Source: [Pseudopropionibacterium] massiliense
GTDB taxonomy: Bacteria; Actinomycetota; Actinomycetes; Propionibacteriales; Propionibacteriaceae
Assembly: GCF_900607225.1 (NCBI RefSeq)
Contig: NZ_LR027842.1
Coordinates: 460,862-500,584 of the forward strand
Direction: 5' to 3'
DNA length: 39,723 nt
Made by a program: the position numbers and the translations under genes. Shown here piece by piece: positions 1-7,695 of the stretch. Under the pieces are notes generated by a model. It was given only the letters and a program-made list of their open reading frames with translations, searched no databases and had not been told where the DNA came from. Position 1 is the stretch's first letter, and the number at the start of each line of letters is the position of its first letter.

Positions 1-211
1 TCTGGGGTCCTTGGGGCAGGGGGGCGCCCGCGGGCTGGAAGGTAGGGGTGCCTTGGCCGGGTTGCTCGGACCCGGAGGCCGCCTGGCCGGCTTGGGGGGT
101 CTGACCGGCCTGCGAAGCGGGCTGTTGGGAGCCGGCTGCGTTCCGGAAGGGATTCCCGGGCAGACCCTCCTGGGTGTTGTGGGCCGGGTGGTTGTTCTCC
201 TGGTTCGTCAT
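1..211 (-). CDS. Pro/Gln-rich protein, N-terminal part only
   Basis: The gene reads leftwards off the window edge; only the first 70 codons are visible. The ATG is preceded by AGGAGAG at good spacing. The visible part is low-complexity and hydrophilic: it begins MTNQENNHPAHNTQEG and continues rich in Gln, Pro, Ala and Gly. Such disordered N-termini are common on actinobacterial membrane proteins (for example DUF4190 or RDD types), where they precede the membrane segments, but no domain is visible here, so no function is assigned. The start, ribosome site and lack of stops make it a likely real gene. Confidence 0.6.
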   Translation of the reverse strand, partial: MTNQENNHPAHNTQEGLPGNPFRNAAGSQQPASQAGQTPQAGQAASGSEQPGQGTPTFQPAGAPLPQGPQ

Positions 212-307
212 GAGGCTCTCCTGTTCGCTTCGTTGGCTACAGGAAATAGAGAACTCCGGGAATCTGTGCGTTACCTGTGTGTTGTGTGCGTGCTTCCTGT
301 GGGCAGG

Positions 308-1282
308 TCACAGGTTTGTAAACGTCAGTTGATAGTTCCGGTCCTGGGCTACGACCCTGGTCCGACCAATCCGGGCGGCGAGCTCCCTGCGCCACGGCAG
401 ATGGGAGTTGAACACGCACCACAGCTGCCCTCCGGGGCGCAGCACCCGGGCGGCCTCGTCGAACATCCGCAGGGTGGGTTCCGACTCCTTGGCGTGTCCC
501 CGGTGGAACGGGGGATTGGTGGCGATCACGTCGACGCTGCGGTCGGGAATGCCGGCCAGGCCGTCGGCCCAGCGGACGTCGATGTCGAGACCGTTGGCCT
601 CGGCCGTGGCGCGGGTGGCGGCCACGGCCGACCAGGAGACATCGATCGCGGTCGTCTGGAGGCCTCGGCGGGCCAGGACCGCGGCGATCACCCCGTTGCC
701 GCATCCCAGGTCCAGCGCGACCCCTTCCTTCGGGTCCAGGTGGTCCAGGAGGAGCCTGGTGCCGTCGTCGATCCGGTTGCCGTTGAAGGTGGCGCCGTGC
801 GCGACGAGGACCAGGCCGAGGTCGGGGTGGTTGCGGGTCTTGGGCCATTCGGTGGCGAGCTGGTTCGGGCCCCAGGCCCGCAGCACACGGCACTTGGAAC
901 GCCCGAGACTGGCGTTGACGGCCGTGAAGTGACGGGCCAGCACCTGGTTCATGGAGCGGTTCATGTGCTTGACCCGCGCCCCGCTGAGGAACATCACGTC
1001 CGCGGCGCCCTGGACGCTGGCGCAGTGCTCGTCCAGGGCGGCCAGGGACTTCGGCAGGTGTCCCCAGGCCAGGCTCACCCCGCGCAGCTCGCCAGGATGG
1101 GAGACCAGCAGGCCGGGATCGATCTCGGACACGGCCTGCGCGTCACGCAGGTCGTCGCACCACACCCGCACGTCGCCGCTGCGTTCTAGGGCGGCCGTGA
1201 CGAGCCCCGGGGCGTCGATGACGGCGATGGCCCCCGCCCGCTCGGGTGATTCGTCCAGGATCAGTGGGTCGACAGGATGCAT
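308..1282 (-). CDS. Class I SAM-dependent methyltransferase, RlmG/RsmC-like rRNA guanine-N2 methyltransferase
   Basis: A 324-residue protein with the two-part build of RsmC/RlmG enzymes: a degenerate N-terminal methyltransferase-like half followed by a catalytic C-terminal half. The catalytic half has the SAM-binding loop DLGCGNG (about residue 191) and the NPPF motif in ATNPPFHRG (about residue 255), typical of enzymes that methylate the exocyclic N2 of guanine in rRNA. By family it would methylate a single guanine in 16S or 23S rRNA using S-adenosylmethionine; which one cannot be told from sequence alone. The ATG follows GGGAGGA at seven bases. It is transcribed leftwards, separately from its right-hand neighbour. 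The family call is firm and the exact target is inference. Confidence 0.85.
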   Translation of the reverse strand: MHPVDPLILDESPERAGAIAVIDAPGLVTAALERSGDVRVWCDDLRDAQAVSEIDPGLLVSHPGELRGVSLAWGHLPKSLAALDEHCASVQGAADVMFLSGARVKHMNRSMNQVLARHFTAVNASLGRSKCRVLRAWGPNQLATEWPKTRNHPDLGLVLVAHGATFNGNRIDDGTRLLLDHLDPKEGVALDLGCGNGVIAAVLARRGLQTTAIDVSWSAVAATRATAEANGLDIDVRWADGLAGIPDRSVDVIATNPPFHRGHAKESEPTLRMFDEAARVLRPGGQLWCVFNSHLPWRRELAARIGRTRVVAQDRNYQLTFTNL

Positions 1283-1345
1283 GGGGAAATCCTCCCACGG
1301 CGAAGAGAGATCGGTGCCGATCCGGCGCCACTGCGCAGGGACACC

Positions 1346-1396
1346 GAGGTTTGTTCACAGGATGCTGGTTGAGCCAAGATGCCGGGAACAAACCCG
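1346..1396. repeat. Short family-A repeat (MITE-like remnant)
   Basis: A short element with perfect 9-base inverted ends, GGTTTGTTC at 1348-1356 and GAACAAACC at 1386-1394, around a core containing TGGTTGAGCCA. The ends resemble those of the longer family-A elements at 3847 and 10819 (TTGTTCAC near the tip). The rest of the 333-base gap between the flanking genes (1283-1615) holds no recognisable gene or clear promoter. Confidence 0.45.
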
Positions 1397-1615
1397 GTTG
1401 CGCAGCACTCAACCTCAAAAACGCTCCTTTCGGGGCCCGGAACGGCCTCGGGTGCTGCGTTCCCGGGTTTTTCCATGACCGGGGACGGTTCCCGCGTCAC
1501 CGCCCACGACCACCAGCACATCCTTGGACCTGCTCATCTAGACTCATGGGCGTGATCCGTTTCTGACACCACTCCACACCCCACACCGTCAACCCCGTCC
1601 CGAAATGGATTCGCC

Positions 1616-2131
1616 ATGCCCTCCGACCTGCTCACCGCTGATCTGTCCCTCCTCCCGGCCCGTGTCCTGCCCGAATCGTCGCTGCGGATCGTCAGAACCG
1701 ACGACCTCGAAGCGCTGGCCCGGCTCTACCTCGTCAGCTATCCCCCGGGGATCGGAGCCGCGAACCCCGCCGGGGCCCTTTCGGAGATCGCCGCGACCTT
1801 CGAGGGTGACTACGGCGTTCTCCGTCCCGGGGCCAGCCTCGTGGCCGAGGCCGATGGCCGGCCCGCCGGGGCCGTGCTGACGGTGGAACGCTCCATCTGG
1901 GACGAGGGGCTCGAAGGGCCCTTCGTCATCGACCTGTTCGTCGACCCGGGGCTCCGCGGCCGGGGAATCGGGCGGGCCCTGATGACAGGCGCGATGCTCG
2001 CCTGCCGGAACGCGGGTGACGCCCAGCTGTCCCTGCGGGTGGGGGAGGGGACCTCGCAGGCGGCACACCACCTCTACGGGTCGCTGGGATTCCGGAGAGC
2101 CGGTTCCCCGGGGCCGCGAGAACAGCCCTGA
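1616..2131 (+). CDS. GNAT-family N-acetyltransferase
   Basis: A 171-residue protein of the size of a single GNAT domain. The acetyl-CoA pyrophosphate-binding motif A is seen as DLFVDPGLRGRGIGRALM (about residues 104-121), with the R-G-R-G-I-G loop intact. The later segment AAHHLYGSLGFRRAG (about 149-163) matches the motif B region, where Y-x-x-x-G-F normally lies. By family it moves an acetyl group from acetyl-CoA to an amine; the substrate (small molecule, antibiotic or protein N-terminus) cannot be predicted. No strong Shine-Dalgarno sequence precedes the ATG. It lies on the same strand as the RNA phosphotransferase downstream, 92 bases away. Confidence 0.85.
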   Translation: MPSDLLTADLSLLPARVLPESSLRIVRTDDLEALARLYLVSYPPGIGAANPAGALSEIAATFEGDYGVLRPGASLVAEADGRPAGAVLTVERSIWDEGLEGPFVIDLFVDPGLRGRGIGRALMTGAMLACRNAGDAQLSLRVGEGTSQAAHHLYGSLGFRRAGSPGPREQP

Positions 2132-2223
2132 GGCGGTGGGTGGGGTCGCGGTTCCCCGGGTGGTGTGGCATGCTTCCTGCTCGGCGACGGGGCCGTCGCC
2201 GAGGAAACACCCGGGAGCCATCC

Positions 2224-2781
2224 ATGAAGAAACGATCCACCGATCTCAGTCGCGTGCTCTCCCACGCCCTGCGACACGACCCCGGGCACTACGGACTGGA
2301 ACTCGACCCCGGGGGCTGGGTGGATCTCGGCGAGGTGGTCGCGGCGCTGCGGAGCAGGCCGGGCTGGGAATCGGTGGGCGTCTCCGACATCGAGGAGACC
2401 CTGGCCTCGGCCAGCAAACAGCGACACGAGATCCGCGACGGACGCATCCGGGCGATCTACGGACACTCCCTTCCCGAACGCATCGAACGAACCCCCGCCA
2501 CCCCACCCGCCCTGCTCTACCACGGCACCTCCCCGGACAGCCTGGACCGGGTGATGCGCGAGGGGCTGCTGCCCATGTCGCGGCAGTTCGTGCACCTGTC
2601 CACGGATGTCGAGATGGCGCGGTCGGTGGGGGCGCGGCACGCGCCGCGCCCGGTCGTCCTGCACATCGACGCCGCGGCGGCCCACGCCGCAGGCATCCCC
2701 TTCTACAGGGGCAACGACAAGGTGTGGCTGGCCGACGAGGTGCCGCCCCGGTTCGTGACCGACCGGACCCCGACGAGCTGA
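2224..2781 (+). CDS. kptA: RNA 2'-phosphotransferase (Tpt1/KptA family)
   Basis: A 185-residue protein matching KptA/Tpt1 along its whole length. The N-terminal winged-helix part includes LSHALRHDPGHYGLELDPGG with the conserved Arg-His, and the C-terminal ADP-ribosyltransferase-like part has LYHGTS (about residues 99-104) and FVHLSTD (about 122-128), both lining the NAD+ site. The family removes an internal RNA 2'-phosphate by transferring it to NAD+, giving ADP-ribose 1''-2''-cyclic phosphate. In yeast this finishes tRNA splicing; bacteria lack that pathway, so the natural substrate here is unknown (RNA repair or ADP-ribosylation have been suggested for the family). The ATG at 2224 is preceded by GGGAG; longer in-frame starts add sequence that does not resemble the family. 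Confidence 0.9.
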   Translation: MKKRSTDLSRVLSHALRHDPGHYGLELDPGGWVDLGEVVAALRSRPGWESVGVSDIEETLASASKQRHEIRDGRIRAIYGHSLPERIERTPATPPALLYHGTSPDSLDRVMREGLLPMSRQFVHLSTDVEMARSVGARHAPRPVVLHIDAAAAHAAGIPFYRGNDKVWLADEVPPRFVTDRTPTS

Positions 2782-2897
2782 GAAGATCCGCGTTGCGCGC
2801 GGCAACCGGGCGCTCGGGAACGACCAACGTGGGCAAGGCGGGTGAGAACCCTCGGGAAGAGAATGCGGCAGCCGGCGTGTGAGGACCGGCGATTACA

Positions 2898-3842
2898 TCA
2901 CACAGGGGCGTCGCGGGAGCCGGTGAGCGGGACCTCCGCGGAACACTCCCAGGTTTCCGTGTCCCAGAAGCGGATCGCCCGGCCGGTGGTGCTGGCCACG
3001 AGGTTTCCTCCGGGACCCCACCCCACGGCCTCGACCCCCGGGTCCTGGAGGGCGCGGATCAGTTTCCCGGAGGTGGCGTCCCAGACTCGGACACCTTCGA
3101 GGCTGGGGGCGGTCAGGATCCGCTTCCCGTCGGGGCTCCAGGAGGCATCCCAGGGATACGGGTACCAGTCCTCGACCGGCTCCCGATAGCCGAGGGTCCG
3201 CAACAGCTCACCCGTTCCGGCATCCCAGAGGCTCGCCAGGCAGTTCTCGTCGGTGGTGGTCAGCAGGTGCTTCCCGTCCGGGTTCCAGGCCACGGAGCAG
3301 ACGTGGGCGCCGTGCTCCAGGACGCGCAGCACCCGGCCGGTCGCGACATCGAGGATCTGCGCCGTGCTGTCCCCCGCGGTGGCCACGCGGTCACCGTCCG
3401 GGCTCCACGCGAGGGCCAGGATGCCGTTCCGGTGGCCGGTGTCGATCCCGTCAGTCCTGGTTCCCGTGCCGGCATCCCACAGATGCACATCCTGCGACGC
3501 CCCTGCGGTCGCGATCCCGGTGCCGTCGGGGCTCCAGGCCACCACGTGGGTGGCATCGCCGGAATCCAGAGTGGTGAGCAGCCTGCCCGAAGTGATCTCC
3601 CAGACCCGGGCGGCACCTTGCCGCGACCCCGTGACCACGCGACTGCTGTCCGGGTGCCAGGCCAGCGACCACACCGGTTCCGGGGTGAGAAGCTTCCCGG
3701 CGGTCGCGTCCTGGATGTGGAGGCCCTGCCCGGAACCCACGGCGATCCGTTTCCCGTCGGGTCTCCAGGCCAGTGAGACGGCATCCGAACTGCTGTGGTG
3801 AGAACGTGGCACCGGAGCATCGTAGTGGCGTGTCCCGTACAT
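2898..3842 (-). CDS. WD40-repeat protein, seven-bladed propeller
   Basis: A 314-residue protein made almost wholly of WD40 repeats. Seven units can be counted, each with a W-x-P-D-G (or H-P-D-S) turn and a closing (L/V)-W-(D/E) or related strand, for example VAWSPDG...VHLWDAGTG. Seven blades make one closed propeller, so the fold looks complete. WD40 propellers are protein-binding scaffolds; in bacteria they are often the C-terminal half of kinases, proteases or NLR-like proteins, but no effector domain is attached here. The start is uncertain: the first ATG at 3842 has no ribosome site, and a repeat element begins five bases upstream. An original N-terminal domain or promoter may have been lost there, or translation may be leaderless. 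Confidence 0.8.
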   Translation of the reverse strand: MYGTRHYDAPVPRSHHSSSDAVSLAWRPDGKRIAVGSGQGLHIQDATAGKLLTPEPVWSLAWHPDSSRVVTGSRQGAARVWEITSGRLLTTLDSGDATHVVAWSPDGTGIATAGASQDVHLWDAGTGTRTDGIDTGHRNGILALAWSPDGDRVATAGDSTAQILDVATGRVLRVLEHGAHVCSVAWNPDGKHLLTTTDENCLASLWDAGTGELLRTLGYREPVEDWYPYPWDASWSPDGKRILTAPSLEGVRVWDATSGKLIRALQDPGVEAVGWGPGGNLVASTTGRAIRFWDTETWECSAEVPLTGSRDAPV

Positions 3843-3846
3843 GGTG

Positions 3847-3940
3847 GAGGCTTGTTCACGGCTTCCGCCCTTCGAGACCTTGGCCACAACCCCTTGCCAG
3901 AGGATTGCGCTGGCCGGTGCCCCACCCGTGAACAGGCCTC
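3847..3940. repeat. Family-A MITE-like element, 94 bp
   Basis: An element with 14-base terminal inverted repeats, GAGGCTTGTTCACG on the left and CGTGAACAGGCCTC on the right (one mismatch). Its reverse complement matches the element at 10819-10967 closely over the first 75 or so bases, and both share GCGCAATCCTCTGGC internally. No open reading frame is long enough to encode a transposase, so it fits a non-autonomous element. It touches the start of the WD40 gene. Confidence 0.75.
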
Positions 3941-4314
3941 ATGGGGTTGTAGGCGAAGGCGAGGTCCGTGATGGCTTGTGCTGTGGTTCGAAGGTGTTGC
4001 AGGGGCGGCGGTCAGTGTGTGGGACACCGGGTCGTCAGTGAGTGAAGGCGGATGACCTTGCTGGCTTGAGGTTCCCGTTGACCGCAGACACTGGCGCTCT
4101 TGGGAGCTTTGGGGTGCATGCTGACAAGCAACTTGGGCTGGCGCAAGCGTTGGTGCGGGAGTCCCGCGCCAACGCCCAGTTCCGCGACGCTCTGCTGCCG
4201 GCGCTGATGATGGTGCCCTGCGCGTGAAGGACGCCATCGCTTGAGGTGAGGAGGCCCTCTGAACGTGCTTGCAAATGTATGCAAAAATTTCTTCCATTAG
4301 ATTGGAGTGTGGGT
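3941..4314. other. Intergenic stretch with lower GC, no confident gene
   Basis: No gene can be supported here. A 61-codon frame at 4042-4227 reads as a protein ending AQFRDALLPALMMVPCA, but it has no ribosome site or recognisable domain and may be a remnant. The right end is AT-richer than the surroundings and holds an inverted repeat, TTGCA at 4269-4273 and TGCAA at 4280-4284, about 30 bases before the start of the next gene. It could be an operator for the XRE protein encoded downstream (inference). Confidence 0.4.
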
Positions 4315-4635
4315 ATGGGGCCAGTTGCGGAGCTTGTGCTCGACAGGGTGGGCGTTATCGCCCCGTTACTTGACGAGGCCATGGCGAGTGCGATCCTGCA
4401 GGCGGAGAAGCGGGCCTATGTGGAGCCGGCCGATCGTACCGCCGGCTACATCCTTCGTGTGGTACACACTCTCGTGCCGGGCGCGTTCGGAAAGTCGACT
4501 CTGTGTGATCTTGACCTGATTATTCCGCGTGGCGGACGCATCGATGTGGGCGACCTGGCTTTTTCCGGTTCGGATGGTGAGGAGGACCTCTTCCTGTTCG
4601 ATCTTCCATCTGATGCCGAGGAGGACATGGCGTGA
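4315..4635 (+). CDS. Small acidic protein of unknown function, coupled to XRE-ImmA gene
   Basis: A 106-residue protein beginning MGPVAELVLDRVGVIAPLLD and ending in a strongly acidic tail (SGSDGEEDLFLFDLPSDAEEDMA in part). No known domain is recognised. The N-terminal half is predicted to be mostly helical. The ATG at 4315 follows GGAG; an earlier in-frame ATG at 4279 lacks a ribosome site. The last codon and stop overlap the GTG start of the XRE-ImmA gene by four bases (GTGA), so the two are translationally coupled and probably act together, for example as a protein and the metalloprotease/regulator that controls it. That pairing role is inference from gene order. Confidence 0.6.
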   Translation: MGPVAELVLDRVGVIAPLLDEAMASAILQAEKRAYVEPADRTAGYILRVVHTLVPGAFGKSTLCDLDLIIPRGGRIDVGDLAFSGSDGEEDLFLFDLPSDAEEDMA

Positions 4636-5822
4636 TTCCCCAGGACCAACTGGTCGGGGGCCGAATCAAGGCGCTCTGTGAGCTGTTCGGGGTCTCGCGC
4701 GTCCGGCTGGCTGAAATGGTCGGCATGAGTCCAGCTCAGGTCTCCAAGATTGAGAACGGCAGCCAGCGAATGAGCCCTGGCACAGCCGCTACGCTCGCCA
4801 GGCGCTGCAACGTCCCGCTGGACTTCTTCGTCCACCACGACCCCTTGACCGAGGCCGTCGTCCCCACCTTCCGCAAGAAAGCCCGTGCCCGGGTAGCTGA
4901 GCAGAAGCGGGCCTTTCGCCTAGCCCGTGAAGCGGCGCGGGTGTTTTCCCGTGCCTCGACCGAGAGCAACTACCGCTCCTTCGAATTCACCCGGGACCCC
5001 GACCTTCTCGACGACATCGAGCAAGTGGCCACTGAAGTGCGCCGCGCCGGTGGCATCGGGCCGGAAGAACCGGTGCCCAACCTCACCCGAATCCTCGAGC
5101 GCCAAGGAATCGCGGTGATCAACGGGCTCGATCCTGAGGGTGGCGATGCCGACGCCGTGACCGGTATCAGCCTGCCCACCACTCACAACCAGCGGCCGTT
5201 GGTGGCCATCGTTCACTCAGCCCCTGGAGCTGTCGCCCGGTTCACCCTGGCGCATGAGGCCGCCCACCACATTTGGGACAATGACCTCGCCAGCCCCATG
5301 ACCAGCACCAAGGACTACCGTGAAAAGAGGGCTCACCGGTTCGCCGGGACGCTGCTGCTGCCGGAGAAGGTGGTCAGGAAACGCATCACGGAAGGCACCA
5401 CCCTGCGGAGCTACCTCCCCATCAAGGCCGACTATGGCCTCAGCGTCGGTTCCATCATCTTCAGAGCCCGCGACCTGGGCGTGATCTCTCCCGATCGGGC
5501 CAGGAGCCTGCGGATCCAGCTGTCTTCGCTTGGCTGGCGAGACCCCGAAATCGAACCCGTCGAAGTGGCGAGTGAACGGCCGCTGCTGCTCAAGCAGGCA
5601 CTCAGCCGGGTCACCCAATTGAACGGTATGGCTCTGGCCCGGTACACAGGGCTGCCCGCCCACCTGGTGCGCTACTGGATGCAGCTCGACCCAGAACCAC
5701 GTGATGCTCCAGCGGCAGAGGTCATCGAGCTGTCGGACCTCCGGCGCCGCAAACTCGGTTTGGTGCCGTGCCCAAAGGAGGAAGGCCAAGGATCGACGAG
5801 TCCGAGTGGGAGGACGACATGA
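4632..5822 (+). CDS. XRE-family HTH regulator fused to ImmA/IrrE metallo-endopeptidase
   Basis: A 396-residue protein with two clear parts. Residues about 10-66 form a Cro/cI-type helix-turn-helix (LAEMVGMSPAQVSKIENGSQ). Residues about 160-260 form an ImmA/IrrE (DUF955) zinc protease with HEAAH at 208-212 and the downstream E-K-R-A-H-R-F-A-G-T-L-L-L-P segment that supplies the third zinc ligand and the substrate groove. ImmA-type proteases cut repressors to release mobile-element or stress genes; this fusion could bind its own promoter and be released by cleavage (inference). Start is GTG, overlapping the gene before it. Beyond about residue 370 the tail is low-complexity and runs into the first copy of the 40-bp direct repeat, so its true C-terminus may have been altered. 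Confidence 0.85.
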   Translation: MIPQDQLVGGRIKALCELFGVSRVRLAEMVGMSPAQVSKIENGSQRMSPGTAATLARRCNVPLDFFVHHDPLTEAVVPTFRKKARARVAEQKRAFRLAREAARVFSRASTESNYRSFEFTRDPDLLDDIEQVATEVRRAGGIGPEEPVPNLTRILERQGIAVINGLDPEGGDADAVTGISLPTTHNQRPLVAIVHSAPGAVARFTLAHEAAHHIWDNDLASPMTSTKDYREKRAHRFAGTLLLPEKVVRKRITEGTTLRSYLPIKADYGLSVGSIIFRARDLGVISPDRARSLRIQLSSLGWRDPEIEPVEVASERPLLLKQALSRVTQLNGMALARYTGLPAHLVRYWMQLDPEPRDAPAAEVIELSDLRRRKLGLVPCPKEEGQGSTSPSGRTT

Positions 5823-5840
5823 TGGAGCGGCTGGCCGAGC
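5801..5840 (+). repeat. Left copy of 40-bp direct repeat bracketing the ATPase/TOPRIM pair
   Basis: This stretch matches 7701-7740 at 38 of 40 positions, in the same orientation, exactly 1900 bases apart. Both copies read, in one frame, ESEWED(D/A)MME(R/W)LAE. The left copy covers the end of the XRE-ImmA gene. It contains GGGAGGA five bases before an ATG-ATG pair, so a short 45-codon frame (5819-5956) could be translated, but it has no recognisable product. A repeat bracketing an accessory pair suggests insertion or recombination. Confidence 0.8.
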
Positions 5841-5959
5841 TGCTGCGGCACAGCAAATCCCTTCAGACAGCGCGTCACAGTCACCATTTCCCAGGCGAAG
5901 GTTCCGTGAGGACTCGGGAGCGGTCAATGAGACGATACGTGCACTGGAAGGACTGAACC

Positions 5960-7111
5960 ATGCAGATCACCCATGTCACTGCCCACAACTGGCGCAATTT
6001 CAAGAACCTCGACTTCGCAGTGGCGGATCGCCTGCTGATCGTCGGACCAAACGCAGCGGGTAAGTCGAATCTGCTTGACCTCTTCCGTTTCCTGGGTGAT
6101 ATCTCCCGGCCGGGCGGTGGTTTGTCGGCGGCTCTTGAAGCGCGTGGTGGCTTGTCAAGGGCGCGTTGCCTGTTCGCCCGAAACAACCACAAGGGCGAAC
6201 TCGCCATCACGGTCGATCTGCGCGACGGGGAAGACGAATGGCGCTACGAGTTGGCGATCAAGGGGAAGAAGGGCGGCCACAACCGCCCCATCGTCGTCCG
6301 CGAGATCGTCACCCGCAACGGCAGGGAGCTGCTGTCCCGCCCGGACGCCAACGATGACCGGGACCCAGAGCAACTCACCCAGACGCACCTGGAACAGATC
6401 TCCGCCAACCAGGGGTTCCGGCCCATCGCCGAGTACTTCGCCAAGGCCAACTACTTCCATCTGGTTCCCCAGATGATCCGCTACCCCCAGGCGGGTGGGG
6501 CGAGCCCTCGGGCATTCGGCAGTTCCATGATCGCGGACATGAACGCGACGCCGGTCCGCACCAGGCAGGCGTGGTTCCGGCGCATCGAGCGGGCCCTGCA
6601 GTCGGCGGTTCCAGGATTCGAAACGCTGCGGCTGGAGGTGGACAAGGCGGGGCAGCCGCACCTGATTGCCGGATACCGCAACTGGCGCAGGAACCCGTCG
6701 GAGCAGAACGAAACCGACTTCTCCGACGGTACCTTGCGTCTGATCGGACTCCTGTGGACCATCATCAGCTCTCCTGCCAACGGCGGAGTGCTGCTTCTGG
6801 AAGAACCGGAGCTCTCGCTCAACGCGGCTGTCGTGCAGAAACTGGCCTCGCTGCTGGCGATGGCCCAGCGCGGGACCAGCATGCAGGTGATCCTCTCGAC
6901 CCACTCCCCGGAGTTGCTCGACGACGAAGGCATTCGCCCGGGGGAAGTTCTGGTACTGCAGGTGACCAGCGACGCCACGGTCGCCAACCAGCTCTCCGAG
7001 ATCTCCGAGGTAGAAGCTCAGATCAGCGCCGACCTTCCCCTGTCCGAAGTGGTGGCGGAGCTGATCAACCCGGGCGACCTGACCGGCCTCATCAAGGCCG
7101 CGAGGCGGTAG
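5960..7111 (+). CDS. OLD-type AAA family ATPase (SMC/ABC-like)
   Basis: A 383-residue ATPase of the AAA_15/AAA_21 group. It starts with the typical ITHVTAHNWRNFKNLDF strand pattern, followed by Walker A GPNAAGKSN (residues 29-37). The second half has the signature-like FSDGTLRLIGLL, Walker B LLLEEPELSLN and the STHSPELLD switch segment. No nuclease domain is fused, unlike OLD proteins; that role probably falls to the next gene, which starts two bases after this stop. AAA_21 ATPases paired with small TOPRIM proteins form several phage-defence systems (for example PARIS), where the ATPase senses an invader and releases the nuclease. By analogy this is a probable two-gene defence module; the sensing target is unknown. 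The start follows a GGAAGGA site. Confidence 0.88.
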   Translation: MQITHVTAHNWRNFKNLDFAVADRLLIVGPNAAGKSNLLDLFRFLGDISRPGGGLSAALEARGGLSRARCLFARNNHKGELAITVDLRDGEDEWRYELAIKGKKGGHNRPIVVREIVTRNGRELLSRPDANDDRDPEQLTQTHLEQISANQGFRPIAEYFAKANYFHLVPQMIRYPQAGGASPRAFGSSMIADMNATPVRTRQAWFRRIERALQSAVPGFETLRLEVDKAGQPHLIAGYRNWRRNPSEQNETDFSDGTLRLIGLLWTIISSPANGGVLLLEEPELSLNAAVVQKLASLLAMAQRGTSMQVILSTHSPELLDDEGIRPGEVLVLQVTSDATVANQLSEISEVEAQISADLPLSEVVAELINPGDLTGLIKAARR

Positions 7112-7113
7112 CC

Positions 7114-7695
7114 ATGCACGTCGTGGTGGAGGGCGAGTCCGACAAAGCAGCCGCGAGACGGGTGGTGGAGTTTGCTGGAAGGCAAGTGCGCCATGTGACC
7201 GTGGCCCGGGGAAGGAGCAAGCTTGACCCAAAGCTGGCCAACTATTCGAGGGCCGCCCGTGACCAGCCCTGGGTGGTGTTCCGGGATTCGGACAACCAGT
7301 GCCCCGTGAGCCTGCGCCAAAGACTGCTGGCAGGCATCCCGGACAACCCGTTGTTCGCCTTGAGGATCGTGCACACCATGACCGAGGCATGGCTGATGGC
7401 GGACAGGCTCGGATTCAGCCGCTATTTCGCGGTCTCGCCCGACACGGTTCCGGTCGACCCCGAAGCCAAACCACACGCCAAGCAGACGCTCCTTCACCTC
7501 TGCCAGCGCAGCCGCAGCCGCGACATCCGGGAAGAGGTTGTGCACGGGCAGGCACACCCAGGCCCGCTGTTCGTGGAGCACCTGACCGAGTTCGCATCCC
7601 GCCACTGGGACGTTTCCGCCGCCGCCCAGAGCTGCCCGTCCCTGCAACGAGCCATCGCCGCTATCCAGGCGCTACCAAGGGCTGGCCAACGATAA
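7114..7695 (+). CDS. TOPRIM-like (DUF4276-type) protein, partner of the AAA ATPase
   Basis: A 193-residue protein with the hallmarks of a small stand-alone TOPRIM fold: an N-terminal VVVEGESDK, giving the catalytic glutamate at residue 7, and VVFRDSDNQCP with the D-x-D at residues 58 and 60. The middle segment HTMTEAWLMAD resembles the conserved region of DUF4276 proteins (M-x-E-A-W-L-M). TOPRIM domains bind Mg2+ and cut or rejoin nucleic acid phosphodiesters. It starts two bases after the ATPase stop, so the two are co-translated. Most likely the effector nuclease of the pair; tRNA or DNA cutting cannot be distinguished. A role as a signalling-nucleotide-binding subunit is an alternative. 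Confidence 0.75.
   Translation: MHVVVEGESDKAAARRVVEFAGRQVRHVTVARGRSKLDPKLANYSRAARDQPWVVFRDSDNQCPVSLRQRLLAGIPDNPLFALRIVHTMTEAWLMADRLGFSRYFAVSPDTVPVDPEAKPHAKQTLLHLCQRSRSRDIREEVVHGQAHPGPLFVEHLTEFASRHWDVSAAAQSCPSLQRAIAAIQALPRAGQR

Noticed and set aside
2016..2882. Several long open frames on both strands overlapping the acetyltransferase and kptA genes
   Set aside because: They are antisense or shifted shadows of high-GC genes, rich in Arg, Pro and Gly, with no domains.
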